Of a stretch of DNA of 64,000 bases, positions 11,366 through 21,465 are shown one piece after another. The translations under genes and the position numbers were made by a program. Position 1 is the first letter of the stretch, and the number at the start of each line of letters is the position of its first letter. Origin of the DNA: Hortaea werneckii (lineage: Eukaryota > Ascomycota > Dothideomycetes > Mycosphaerellales > Teratosphaeriaceae); NCBI GenBank assembly GCA_037044905.1, contig JBAOKB010000014.1, positions 19,989-83,988 on the forward strand. Direction: 5' to 3'. The notes under the pieces are model-generated. The model worked only from the letters and a program-made list of their open reading frames with translations, ran no database searches and was not told the DNA's origin.

Positions 11366-13639
11366 GCTGGGACGATATCAGCGCCTCAAAGGGTGCAAGG
11401 CTTTTCAATGAGCAAGCTGTGGCTCAGTTGTGGATGCTAGAGTAATGCGGATGGCCTTCCAAAGCCAATCTCAGTGGGTTGAAGGTGGTATAGTGTCGGA
11501 AGGATTGGAGAGGGGGTCGTTGGGTTTGCCCGACCGAGGGAGTACGAGGTCAGTATCACCTTGAGTACCTACTTGAGGCTTTACTAATCACATATAGGCT
11601 TAAGAGAAGCCGCTCTGGGCGTCAAAAGGGTGCTACCGAAGCTTGTTGTAGCCGCGGTGGATGCTCGAGGGACAGCCTTATTGGCGCTAGTGCATGAAAG
11701 CGGGAAAGACGTAGATGTGGTTTCAGTCTTGGCAAACCCTGTATCAACAACACTTCATCCATCATTCCATACTCCATTCTTTACTCTCTATCTCTTTCTA
11801 TTTGCACCGTCCGTGTCTCCAGTGGCTGCTGCGACTACACACAGCGTAAGGTGGTCTCGGGCTGAGAAAAACTAACTCGTAGCAATCATGGCCGACCTCC
11901 TAGCCGCAGTGCGACAACGACAACTCTCTTCGCTTTCGCGCGCCCTTCGCCCTTGAACCCTTTCATCCTCATCAAATTGGCCACAGGTTCCGCACGAGGG
12001 CATCCGAGGCATCATAGAGAGGCTTAGCCGGCATAGACCTGGCCTGAGTGCCTGCCAGTGCTGGCATGACCGCAGTGCTTCAGTTCGGCGCTCGCACGAG
12101 GCTCAGAAGCTGCCACTGGGTCTGCATGCGCTGCATCTCACGCCTGTCCAGTCTGATCCTCGAGAAGACCCCCGGCTGGACTCGAGTCCCATTCTGAACA
12201 GCTTGCAACAGAGCCAGATACTCCCCTCGCGGCTTTACCACTGCATCGATCCTGTCTCTCCTGGCCCTGTTCAGGATAGAGCTCGCTCGTGCGGTCCCTT
12301 CCCATATTTTCATCCCCATATGGACATCCGGCTGCTCGGCCGTAGATGAAGTTATGGTACCCTTGGCTGGGAAAAAGTATGCCATCCTCAACCGGCTTTA
12401 CTCTCTCCTCTGCCTGCCTACGGAACTGTATCTGGAATTCATAAGATTATGGCATGTAATCTACGGAACATACACCTGATTGTGCCAGGTCCATATAGTC
12501 CGGACATACCAGTTTGGCCTGATACTACTACATCGAGGTCCAAGACTAGGATAGGGATCCGTACAATCTCCACGGTGCAAACAATTCATATGGCAACACG
12601 GTACAGCAAGAACCATGGATCTTGGAATTTTGCTGCCAATATCGCTTGACTGTGATATTCCGTGTACATGTTAGGGCCATCCCTGCACCATGGATCAGGC
12701 TTCGGGCTTTGCTCTCAGTGACGATTATGGAGCTCATCATGATGAAAAACCCATCAATCAGCACACTTTCTACGTGCAAAAGACGCGGATGACACTGGAT
12801 ACGATTGTCGGAACTATGTGCAGTATTCTTGGCCTGTTGGAGCCATCAACCTCCATCGGCGTACCCTTACCCCCACGCGCTTTCTTCGCCCCCGGAAGCG
12901 GCTTGCTGCGACCAAGTCTGCGTCCCCGCCGGCCCAATACCGGATTTACAACCCGCCTATATAAGATCCAGTACAACGGATAGCTTTCACTAACAAAAAC
13001 AGGTCATCCGCCGCTGCTCGCTGCTCGCTCGCTCGCTCGCTGTGGTCTCGCTGGGAAAAATTAATTTCTGTAAACCTGTTCGCTAACACTACTCTACGTA
13101 GCTTTGCCCCTGGCATGGTTGGGTTCGATTCCCCCAAGATCTTTTTTTTCGTTTTCTTTTTGCCGCTCCTACCATTGCTTTGCTCTTCCTACACGTCCAA
13201 CAACATCTCTGCGGTCGCCGCTGATTCGGATTTTTGCTACCTGTGCGAAGATCCTACATTCTTATTTTTTTGGGGTAGCACATGAAGGAAGACGTGCATG
13301 AGCGAGATGTGTGGTGATACGATCGATTCGCATTCAAGCGCGGTGAGCGAAAGGCCCACGCTTGACTCCGCATAAGGCGCTTCACTCGCATGGCTTTTGC
13401 CTCAAAATCTCCTGAGGCAGAGATGGTCACTCTCTCTTTTCAAGGTCTCGTGTAGGAATGCGCAGAAATATCACACGGCTCAAAATATTTATGAGGTAGG
13501 CGAAAAGGATCTGTTGCCTCCGAGGATCCATGGTCTTAGATGGCGCACCCTGAACGAAGATTCGGCCTCACGCTCACGGCCAGTTGAACGAGGCAGATCT
13601 CTGAATACTTGGAGAACAATCCAGGTCTGGGCTATTGAG
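11366..13639. other. gene-poor stretch upstream of PNC1
   Basis: About 2.3 kb with no recognisable gene. Small ORFs exist at 12080-12391 (-) and 12690-12983 (+) but have no domain and no clear splice partners. A gctc repeat lies near 13019-13042. A Pol III B-box-like string near 13122-13132, followed by a T run, does not fold into a tRNA. Confidence 0.3.
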
Positions 13640-13644
13640 ATGCA

Positions 13645-14892
13645 ATGCGCCAGGCTCTGTTTGGACAACATGCACTTATTATGCTTCTACGCTCCTATTC
13701 AAGGTAAGGCAGAGTGAAAAGGCTGCCAGAGCACTGGCTGCAAGGCCCGAGCTTGGCGTTTCTGTTTGTCTATCTTTCGCTTCACGCTTCCTCTCTTTCT
13801 CTCCTTCTTCGCTTCAGCTTTCAAACAGAGGACGAACGTGAGTGACCACAACATTCTAACAACAACGAGGCTCTGCTGACGACGCTTCGTTCTCTCGCAG
13901 CAAGAGACACACACGTAAGTCATTACAGCCCCTTTCTGTTCACTGACCAGCTGCCACGGTCGCGTCGCTGCCTCGCGCACTGCAGCGCCGTGCTACCAGC
14001 GGCAGTAGGCGTGGCAGAACACACCTCTACCTCTCTTGGAAGACTCGCGAGTGTGATTGCTAATACGCTTTGTTCACAGAAAGACCACTACCAACGTAAG
14101 TCTTACGGCAGTGACTTCCCCTCTCCTCCTAGAAAAGCGCGTCCAGAGGCAGCAGCGCTGCCGACTGGCTGCAAGGCTCTCCTTTCTGCGACGGTGACGT
14201 CGAAGTTTCTCTATAGAAAAGGGGTGCTAACATTCTTCTCTTTCATGCAGCAGCTTTTTTTCAAGCCACCAGTAAGTCTACCACCTTGTGTTGTCACTGA
14301 GAGCGGCTGCGATTGTAGCTGCCTCTCACCCATTCAACTCGCGTCGAACAAATTTAACTGACATGCCTGAACAGATCCACCAGCCCAAGCCTCCTTTTCG
14401 GTAAGAACTGAAGCACGCGTCCTGCGCTCTTGCAGCATCCTTCAGGCGGTCCAGCTAACATCTTCTCCGCGGCAGTCCCTTCGCCTCCACCTCCGCCTCC
14501 ACCACCAACCCCACCGCCGCCGCCAAGGTATGCTGACTTTGAGCTTTCTTTCCGTCTTTGCATTCTCTCCCTTTTCGCAGAAAGAGGAGGAGTCTATACA
14601 AAGCAATAGACCGATACCCGGTTTTAAAGACTGGACCAAACAGACGGGAACCACAGCCAGATATCTCTTACTGGAACCTCATCTACTGCGAATGTCAACC
14701 AGCCGAACTCATCTCCTGGATCCATCTTTCCCTCAGTCGACAGTTCTTGCCTGGCTACCGGATCACCCCAGGGAGTCAACTACGCCGGGATCAACAAGCA
14801 GGAACATCACAGCCCAGTCTACTTCGCAGCAGATCCTCCTGGCCAGCATCACCGTGGCTTATGCCACTGTACTCACGTACATACATATATAA
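13645..14892 (+). CDS. candidate micro-exon gene, function unknown
   Basis: Nine putative exons separated by strong GT-AG introns: 13645-13703, 13829-13837 (9 nt), 13901-13914 (14 nt), 13986-14004 (19 nt), 14080-14095 (16 nt), 14251-14271 (21 nt), 14375-14400 (26 nt), 14476-14527 (52 nt) and 14581-14892. Donors are mostly gtaagt/gtgagt/gtaaga, and most introns have a ctaac, ctgac or ctaat branch-like motif. Joined from ATG 13645 they are open for 175 codons (MRQALFGQHALI...). A second frame, from ATG 13640, is also open through every junction and ends at 15058 with 232 codons; it turns exon 8 into a polyproline stretch. The frame is therefore unresolved, and the chain could instead be a heavily spliced 5' leader of the ORF at 15321 or a non-coding RNA. 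No domain recognised. Confidence 0.4.
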
Positions 14893-15320
14893 ACGCATCA
14901 GTATACTTCCGTTCGAGATCGCCTTTGTCGATCTGGATGGAGCTCCCTCCCAGATATCTCTTTGGTCTGTTCTGGCAACATGCTGGACCTATGACAACTT
15001 AGTATATAGAGCGCTCACTCGGGAATCGACCAAAATATCTACTCAATGGTCTCCATAACGCTGGAAGTCTATTTCAACCCTTTGCCGCCCTCCTGGTCGG
15101 CATAGCCCATGACTGCTGTGGGGTTATATAGATTCTTTACTTTCATCGCGTTTTAGATAGTGCACTTTCTCTAGACCTCTCCATTCTTCTGTTACTGTCC
15201 TAGCGGGCTGAAGCACTGCGCGGCAGCACTTGTCATTCACGTTCACCCGTTGCTTTCAAAGCGTAGACTGTATACTATTTACCTATGAGGAAGAAGAGAG
15301 CTAACCGGTGAAAATCATAG
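14893..15320. other. flank of micro-exon locus
   Basis: The first 170 bp stay open in one alternative frame of the last micro-exon-locus exon. The segment ends in a branch-like gctaac and an acceptor-like catag directly before the ATG of the next ORF. Confidence 0.35.
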
Positions 15321-15590
15321 ATGTGCTACTACGTGCACATTTACTTCTGCCCCGGGGGCTGCACGTGCTGCGTCGAGGTGAAGCCTCGACTGCAGACCGA
15401 CCTCTGCTATGTCCCGGGGAACGAGCGGCCAGAGCACTGCTGGAATTATACACCAGCAGTGACTCGGTTCGCCCCCGAGGACAGGTCGGAATGCGGCCCC
15501 TGCCTGGAGAAGCGGTGGGCTCGTGAGGAAGCGGAGATCGTGGAGTTCGCCAACAGCGTTGGCTGGGTGACCAAATCTGGAAAGAAATAG
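15321..15590 (+). CDS. small cysteine-rich fungal protein (MC-start family style)
   Basis: 89-aa ORF starting MCYYVHIYF, with cysteines grouped as C-P-G-G-C-T-C-C, a single Cys before an acidic stretch, a Cys-Trp, and a final C-x2-C (CGPC), then a charged helix and a basic end. There is no signal peptide. It resembles other short fungal Met-Cys proteins of unknown role that probably bind zinc; this is pattern recognition, not alignment. It echoes the ORF at 7788-8120 on the opposite strand. The ATG is immediately preceded by an intron-acceptor-like sequence (gctaac...catag), so a spliced 5' exon is likely, perhaps from the micro-exon locus upstream. Confidence 0.5.
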   Translation: MCYYVHIYFCPGGCTCCVEVKPRLQTDLCYVPGNERPEHCWNYTPAVTRFAPEDRSECGPCLEKRWAREEAEIVEFANSVGWVTKSGKK

Positions 15591-15770
15591 GTATGTGTTG
15601 ACCGTGTATCACACCATACAGAAGCATAAGAAACGGGGATCGCATCGGGGATGCACGCGAAAAGCAGCTCTTGCCGCCAATGTCATTTGATGAGGGAGCA
15701 AGCTAGCTGGTATCAACGCCTGCTCGCCCGAGGAATCATGCAATCATCCGACTTTCCCAGAACACCCAGC

Positions 15771-16575
15771 TTACATCACCACACCGGAGTTGGAAGCAAT
15801 ACGCTGAGAATATTGTTAGCTAACGGCTTGAGAATATGCAGGCACAACACGGGAAGACATACCGGCCAGAGCTCAGCGGCCTCCTTGGCGACCGGGCCAG
15901 TGATAGCACTGCCCTTCATCTCACCCTTCGGGTTGACAATCTGTAGCACCCAGTCAGCTTCTTGTATCTTTTGGAAACCGTGCACCCATCCCCTTGATGT
16001 TGCCTCTTCTGAATACGTACCACACCCGCGTTGTCCTCGAAGTAGAGGTAGATGCCGTCCGCGCGCCTCCACGGCTTGCTCTGCCTCACGATCACAGCCG
16101 GCATGACCTTCTTCCTGAGTTCCGGCTTGCCCTTCTTCACGGTGGCCATGACCATGTCACCGGCGCCAGCAGCGGGCAGACGGTTCAGACGAGCACCGAA
16201 GCCCTTGACGGAGATGATGTACAGGTTACGGGCGCCGGAGTTGTCGCAGCAGTTCATGACGGCGCCGCTATCCAAGAACGTTAGCATCCATCATGGCACA
16301 TTCCTCCGTTTCTCTGTTCCTTGTCCTTCCCGGCCCTCCCTCCAGGTCGTCTTCCTCTCCCCTCATTTTCGCAACTCTTTTTCTGAACAATTCCAATCGC
16401 AAATTCTTTCGGGGCAATGGGCGCACATACACTGGCAGACCAAGCGTCATCTTCAGCTTGGTACCGGAGGTAGAACCACGACTGCGCACGCATCATACGT
16501 TAGCATTTCCTTTCTCTTTTCTTGTCTTTCTCCCTCGCTCTTCCGGTAGGTTGGATCGGCATACCCGGTAGGCAT
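15771..16575 (-). CDS. RPL23: 60S ribosomal protein uL14 (L23)
   Basis: Large-subunit ribosomal protein at the subunit interface. Five exons: 16565-16575 (11 nt), 16431-16481, 16021-16267, 15863-15940 and 15771-15803, all GT-AG and in phase, giving 139 aa, the normal eukaryotic length. The core is unmistakable: LGLPVGAVMNCCDNSGARNL, then MVMATVKKGKPELRKKVMPA, then LYFEDNAGV followed by NPKGEMKGSAITGPVAKEAA, ending RIASNSGVVM. The first exon codes only for MPTG up to the second base of Gly4, so a gene finder may miss the start. The high intron density in a ribosomal gene is normal for filamentous fungi. Confidence 0.95.
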
Positions 16576-17064
16576 TTTGACGGTGTTTTAACGGTATCGG
16601 TCGGTCGTGTCGTGTGGCTTCGTTGCCGTGAAGATGAGTCGGTCGGTCGCTGGGGGGCAAGGCTTCAATCCTCTCAATTGAAGTCGGCGTCGAGATTTTG
16701 CCGGGTGTGGGTTGAAGGGCGCTTGGACCAATCTTCCAAAATCTTGGCGGCACGGATGTATCCGCGACCTCAAGTCCGATGGCTGCACGTGGATGCAGTT
16801 GAAATCGAGTATATGATCTACCAAACAATTTCTTCGGATAAAGAGTGTCTACAAGACGCGTCTTGACTGATGTGACATGGCACTAGTCATTTCATATGAA
16901 GCGTTGCTTCACTGATCTCGAAGTACAACCGTCAACGCTTTTTCACAGAACGGAAACTACCTAGATTGCCAGCAATGGCCCGAGGATAACTATACCACTC
17001 ATGCTTTTGCTCGCTCAAAATCGCGCCATTTCAAAGATACCGTCTTACCTGCACCGTACATAAC
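16576..17064. other. intergenic between uL14 start and epsin stop
   Basis: About 490 bp holding the uL14 promoter and the epsin 3' UTR. Nothing else is recognised. Confidence 0.35.
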
Positions 17065-18831
17065 CTAACCTAACAGATCGTCCATACCGCTGCTCCCAGT
17101 GTTCGGCTTTTGCCCTCCACCCTGCTGAGTGGCTGGAGACGGCCTCGCCATAGGTGCGCTAGCAGCAGGTGCATTAGCACCGTAAAGCCCTGCCTGGCTC
17201 TTCTGCTTCGCCATGTCTGCCATGCTTGGCCCCTTACCAGCTGGTGCATTTTTCTTCGCGCCGCTGCCAGCAAGCAACGAGGCGAATGCGTCTCCACCGG
17301 CAGGCTTCTTCGCCGCCGCGCCTGGTTGAGCACCTCCAGTTGGGGACATGACACCAGAGGTGGGTGTCCCGGCCGAAGATCCGGCTTGAGTCTGTACCGA
17401 GGTGAAGTAGTTCGGCCCACTAGGCTGGAAGCCAGAAGGCTTTGGCTGCTGCTGTTGAGCTGGCGGCGAAAAGGCGGACATGGCGGCTGGCGTGCCCGCA
17501 GCACTCCCTGTAGGAGACTTAGTAGCAAAGAGGTTGCTGAAGTCTGCTTTCTGGGAACCAGGTTGCGGTGAAGGCTGGGCAAATTGTGTGCTGGAGCTTG
17601 TCGTTGCGGTGGATGCGGGAGGAGGGATGGAACTGTAGTTAGGTTTGGGTAGAGTCTGCTGTGCGGGCGCAGGTGCTGCTGCTGGGGCTGGCGTTGCCGA
17701 TTGGAAATCGTCGAAATCATCGTCGTCACCGCCTGCTGCAGGCGGTGAAAGCACTGCTGCAGCGCTCGAAGGTGCTGTACCGTTTGAAGGTGCAACCGGC
17801 TCGTCATCACCAAAATCAAAAAGATCCACCTCTGGCTCCTTCGGTTTCGGCGGCTCAGGTTTCTTCTGTGCGGGTCGCCTGCTGCTTGGCGGATCTGCTT
17901 TCCGACGTGCAGGAGGAGCTTGCGCGCCGCCGTCGTCGAATTCATCGTATTCCTCGAACCTGTCACCGCCTCTTCGCTGGCCCTCGTCGTAGTCCTCTTC
18001 TGCTTCGCCGCCAAAGCCACCGCCGTCGCCATAGACTGCTCGCGATGACCCTCCATAGCTGGCAGAAGGGAAACCTCCGCTTTCGCTGCCGAATCCGCCA
18101 TACCTGCTGCTACTACCTCCCATTCCTATGCCAGCACCGCCTTCAACACCAGTGTACTTGTTCCTCGTTGCCTTCGCCTTCTTCCTCTCAGCTCGGATCT
18201 TGTCCACATCGCTTAGCAGATCGGTCAATTCCTTGCTCCTGTTCCTGACGTTGATGCCCTGGTCCTTGCCGTTCTCGTCGATGTAGTGGAACTGCTTGAG
18301 CATCTTGAGAAGAGAGAGATGCGAGCGGGCGTCGTCGATGACACGTTCGGAGCCGTTCTTGACCAGAAACTCCATAAGCTGCAGAGCTTTGTAGATCTGC
18401 CGCCACTCTTCTGCAGACTTCTCGGTAAAGCGTTTGTAGATCATTGGCATGATTTCGTTGAGTGTTTGGCTGTCCTTTGGGTTAGCGGATGGACGACGTG
18501 TAGATGAGCTCAGGCTGCAGTACTAGTTGAAGGTCCCGTTCGCGATCTGTTGCATGAGAGAGGAAGAGGCGCCCCATGGCTCGTTGTTGGTCGCTTCGCG
18601 GACTTTAGACTCCATCTCGGTGTAGTTCATGACAGCTGCGCCGTATCAGTCTGCGTAATCCATGTTAAGAAAGGCAAGTGTGCTGCTAACCATTTTGGAC
18701 CTTCCTATAACGCGTGCGGTTAGCGAATGATCTGAAGCCCTTGACCTCGCTCGTGCGCCGTACCTTACTCCCGCTTTCACATCGTATAGCGTCAGGTTGG
18801 AGACCTGATTTCGCAGATCGTTCCAATCCAT
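17065..18831 (-). CDS. ENT3: ENTH-domain epsin-like clathrin adaptor
   Basis: Phosphoinositide-binding clathrin accessory protein. Exons are 18764-18831, 18691-18704 (only 14 nt), 18524-18635 and 17065-18469; the total is 532 aa. The ENTH domain spans about residues 1-150, with MDWNDLRNQVSNLTLYD, the core NYTEMESKVREATNNEPWG and IYKALQLMEFLVKNGSERV. The rest is disordered and Ser/Pro/Gln-rich, with acidic-phenylalanine motifs DLFDFGDDE and DDDDFDDFQSA. DFxDF-type motifs bind the ear domains of GGA and AP-1, which favours a trans-Golgi/endosome role of Ent3 type over a plasma-membrane epsin with ubiquitin-interacting motifs. Exon 3 ends at a less common donor (gtactg). The family call is secure; the ortholog name is inferred. 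Confidence 0.85.
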
Positions 18832-19742
18832 AATGGAGGTTTCGCACTAGGTGTCAACAAGCGCGAGACGGATAATGACGGTGCGGAGACTCGACGCCAG
18901 CAATGAAACAGAACTGCAAATGTGGCAGGTCAAGCGCCAGCCTCAGGTAAGGTAAGTTGGAAGTTATGGATTCGGAGGGTTGTATGCGGCAGTGTTCACC
19001 GTTGCTCCTGGACGTCAATGGCATCGGCTACTCCCGCCTCCGCTCCTGAGACGAGCATGGGCCCTCCCTTCATGGAAGAGGAAGACGGGATGAAATACTT
19101 TTCATCATCAGCCGTTATTTAATCCGCTCTCTTCATCGCGACCATTACGAACGAGCACGTGTTGTGTACAGTTGTATCATAGGTACGAAGACTACACGTC
19201 GCGTGGGCCATCACCACACCAATCGCAGGACACGTTGCTAAAGGAGTGCTACAGATCTCTGTTCCCGGTCAAGCAAGCCGCGTTTAATACTCCATTCAAG
19301 GTGAGATGATCCCTTTGAACCTCATCTGCCAGGCATCACAGACTTGCCTCTGTGCTGGCTTGCTTTTTGAGTGGCACCGTATCCTGTCCTGGCCGCATCT
19401 ACGGCTGCAGCTGCATTAGGAGATGCTGGAAGCTCCACCGCGTCCAATCCATTCTGGCCTCCAAGCCCGATCGGAGCTGGCCCGGAGAGATCCACGTCGG
19501 TCATCCGTCGGGTTCTGAGTCCAGCCCGCCCGCCGACCTCGAGGCCCGTCGAGGACAGCTGGCAGCCTCAGGCTCCAATCGGGCTTAGCGCGCCCAGGAC
19601 AGGGCCACACAGTCCACACTGCCACAGGGACCGCCCGAATGCAGGGCAGGGTGACGAAAGAGCCCCGGAAAGACCAGAGCTAACTCATAGTGGGGCAGCC
19701 GCTGCCCCTCTCTCAAGAAACTGCCCCTCCTCCGCCAGCAGA
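18832..19742. other. divergent promoter region (epsin / cyclophilin)
   Basis: About 910 bp between divergent starts. The frame of cyclophilin stays open upstream to 19371, but nothing there resembles the family. No other gene is seen. Confidence 0.35.
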
Positions 19743-20626
19743 ATGTTTTCCTCTCGCTCAACATCAACAGCTGCTCGATTCCTGTCCAGCAACCCTTCCA
19801 TTACCGCTTCGCTTCGTAACAAGTCCTTCAACCAGCCAACTTTTGCACGTTCCTTCCACGCATCATCCGCCAACATGGTCATGAAGGTTTTCTTTGACTG
19901 CACCTGGGAGGGCCCCCAGGCTACCGTCGATGCCTCTGGTAAGGTCACTAGCACCGACAAGGAGATCAAGGGTAAGTTGCGAACATCTTCACATGGACTA
20001 TCAAAAGCTCGGGTAGCGTCTAATGAAATCCAACAGAGCGCTCTGGCCGCATCAACTTTGAGCTCTTCGACGACGTCGTCCCCAAGACCGCCGAGAACTT
20101 CCGTGCGCTCTGCACCGGCGAGAAGGGCTTCGGCTACCAGGGCAGCAAGTTCCACCGTGTCATCCCGGAGTTCATGCTTCAGGGCGGTGACTTCACCCGT
20201 GGCAACGTACGTTCTCACTCCGCCCTACTTCCATGTACAATGATCAGATGCTGATGGACCATATAGGGCACCGGCGGCAAGTCCATCTACGGCGAGAAAT
20301 TCGCCGACGAGAACTTCAAGCTCGCACACAACAAGCCCTTCCTCCTGTCCATGGCCAACGCCGGCCCGAACACCAACGGCTCGCAGTTCGTAAGTTAAAG
20401 CGTGCTCCTATCTGAATCGACTCTTCAACTGACTGCCCCCTTTCTCCAGTTCGTCACCACCGTCGTGACCTCCTGGCTGGACGGCCGCCACGTTGTCTTC
20501 GGCCAGGTCGTGCCTGGTGACACCGCCTCTATGGGCGTTGTCAAGTCTATCGAGCTCTGTGGCTCCAGCAGCGGCGGCATCAAGTACAAGAACTCGCCCA
20601 TGATCGCCAGGAGTGGTGCCGAGTAA
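19743..20626 (+). CDS. cyclophilin A-type peptidyl-prolyl isomerase, probable mitochondrial and cytosolic forms
   Basis: Catalyses proline cis-trans isomerisation and is the expected cyclosporin A target. Exons are 19743-19971, 20037-20206, 20267-20389 and 20450-20626, giving 232 aa. The first 44 residues are rich in Ser, Arg and Phe and lack acidic residues, as in a mitochondrial presequence. They are followed by Met45 and Met47, directly before the cyclophilin fold (VFFDCTWEG...). The active-site block FHRVIPEFMLQGGDFTRGNGTGG is intact, and the cyclosporin-contact Trp is present in SWLDGRHVVFGQV. Neurospora is known to make mitochondrial and cytosolic cyclophilin from one gene. The same arrangement here suggests alternative transcription or translation starts, which is inference. 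Confidence 0.93.
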
Positions 20627-21465
20627 GGGACAAAAGCGCATTCGAGAAGAGCCGTATATGTGGCATAGTGAAGAATGGCAGGGCAGCATGGGCACAGGAA
20701 GGCTGATGTCCAGCAATGGGCACTCACGCCGACCGCTAGCTGTCAGGCTTATTCGAAAAGTAGCATGTAGCATGGCGTTTCACGAAGCATTGGTCCCACG
20801 GTTGTCCATTATTCACGCCCAGAAATTGTGAAACTTGTGATGCTCGTACAAACGTCTTCTCTGCCTCCCCAATGTCGGGCTCGTTGTGAAACCTAGCGGG
20901 TCGCCCGTGCGAACACGAAGCAGCACCATGACAAGTAAGCGCCGCTCCCTTGCGAAACGTTCCGCTCCGTTCCAGAGTTACCGCCTTCCCTCGTGATCCA
21001 AAAAGCATTCATCGTACAGTATCGTGGTGACATTTTAACATACGGCCGACTTGAGTCCCGCTCGCGGGCTGAACGCCACTTTTTGTGAAGCCTCTTTGCC
21101 AATCGGCCGGGGCAACACACCCCCACTTCGCCTCTCCAAACATAGAGCCGGGAGCGGCCGCGACCGTGCGGGTTGCCGGCTACCCTGCATACATCGCGTG
21201 AACTCTAACCATTCCCATTGAATACGCGAGCCTGAACAGGCGGCTGATATCCTGACAGATCAATCTTCTGGAAACCTTCGAACGTGAACCTCTTGTCTTC
21301 TCACGCTGGACCGTGAGCGGACATGACAACTTCGTATCCAGTCAAGTGATCGGGACCAGCCTGTACGACGCGTCACCCACCTGCAGTTAGCAATCGAAAC
21401 TTTGGATCTTCTGGCACCTAATTCCACACCGAGTACTCGACCACTGCAACGAAGGACTCGGCAAG
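20627..21465. other. intergenic upstream of the 1555-aa protein
   Basis: About 840 bp with only scattered short ORFs. Likely the cyclophilin 3' UTR and the promoter and 5' leader of the next gene. Confidence 0.35.

Noticed and set aside
13090..13150. tRNA-like B box (ggttcgattcc) followed by a T run
   Set aside because: The T-arm stem has only three pairs, and no matching acceptor, D or anticodon arm could be drawn upstream.
17070..18248. Long frames (343 and 195 codons) inside the epsin gene
   Set aside because: Off-frame and antisense readings of the low-complexity epsin tail, Arg/Gln- or Ser-rich with no domain.
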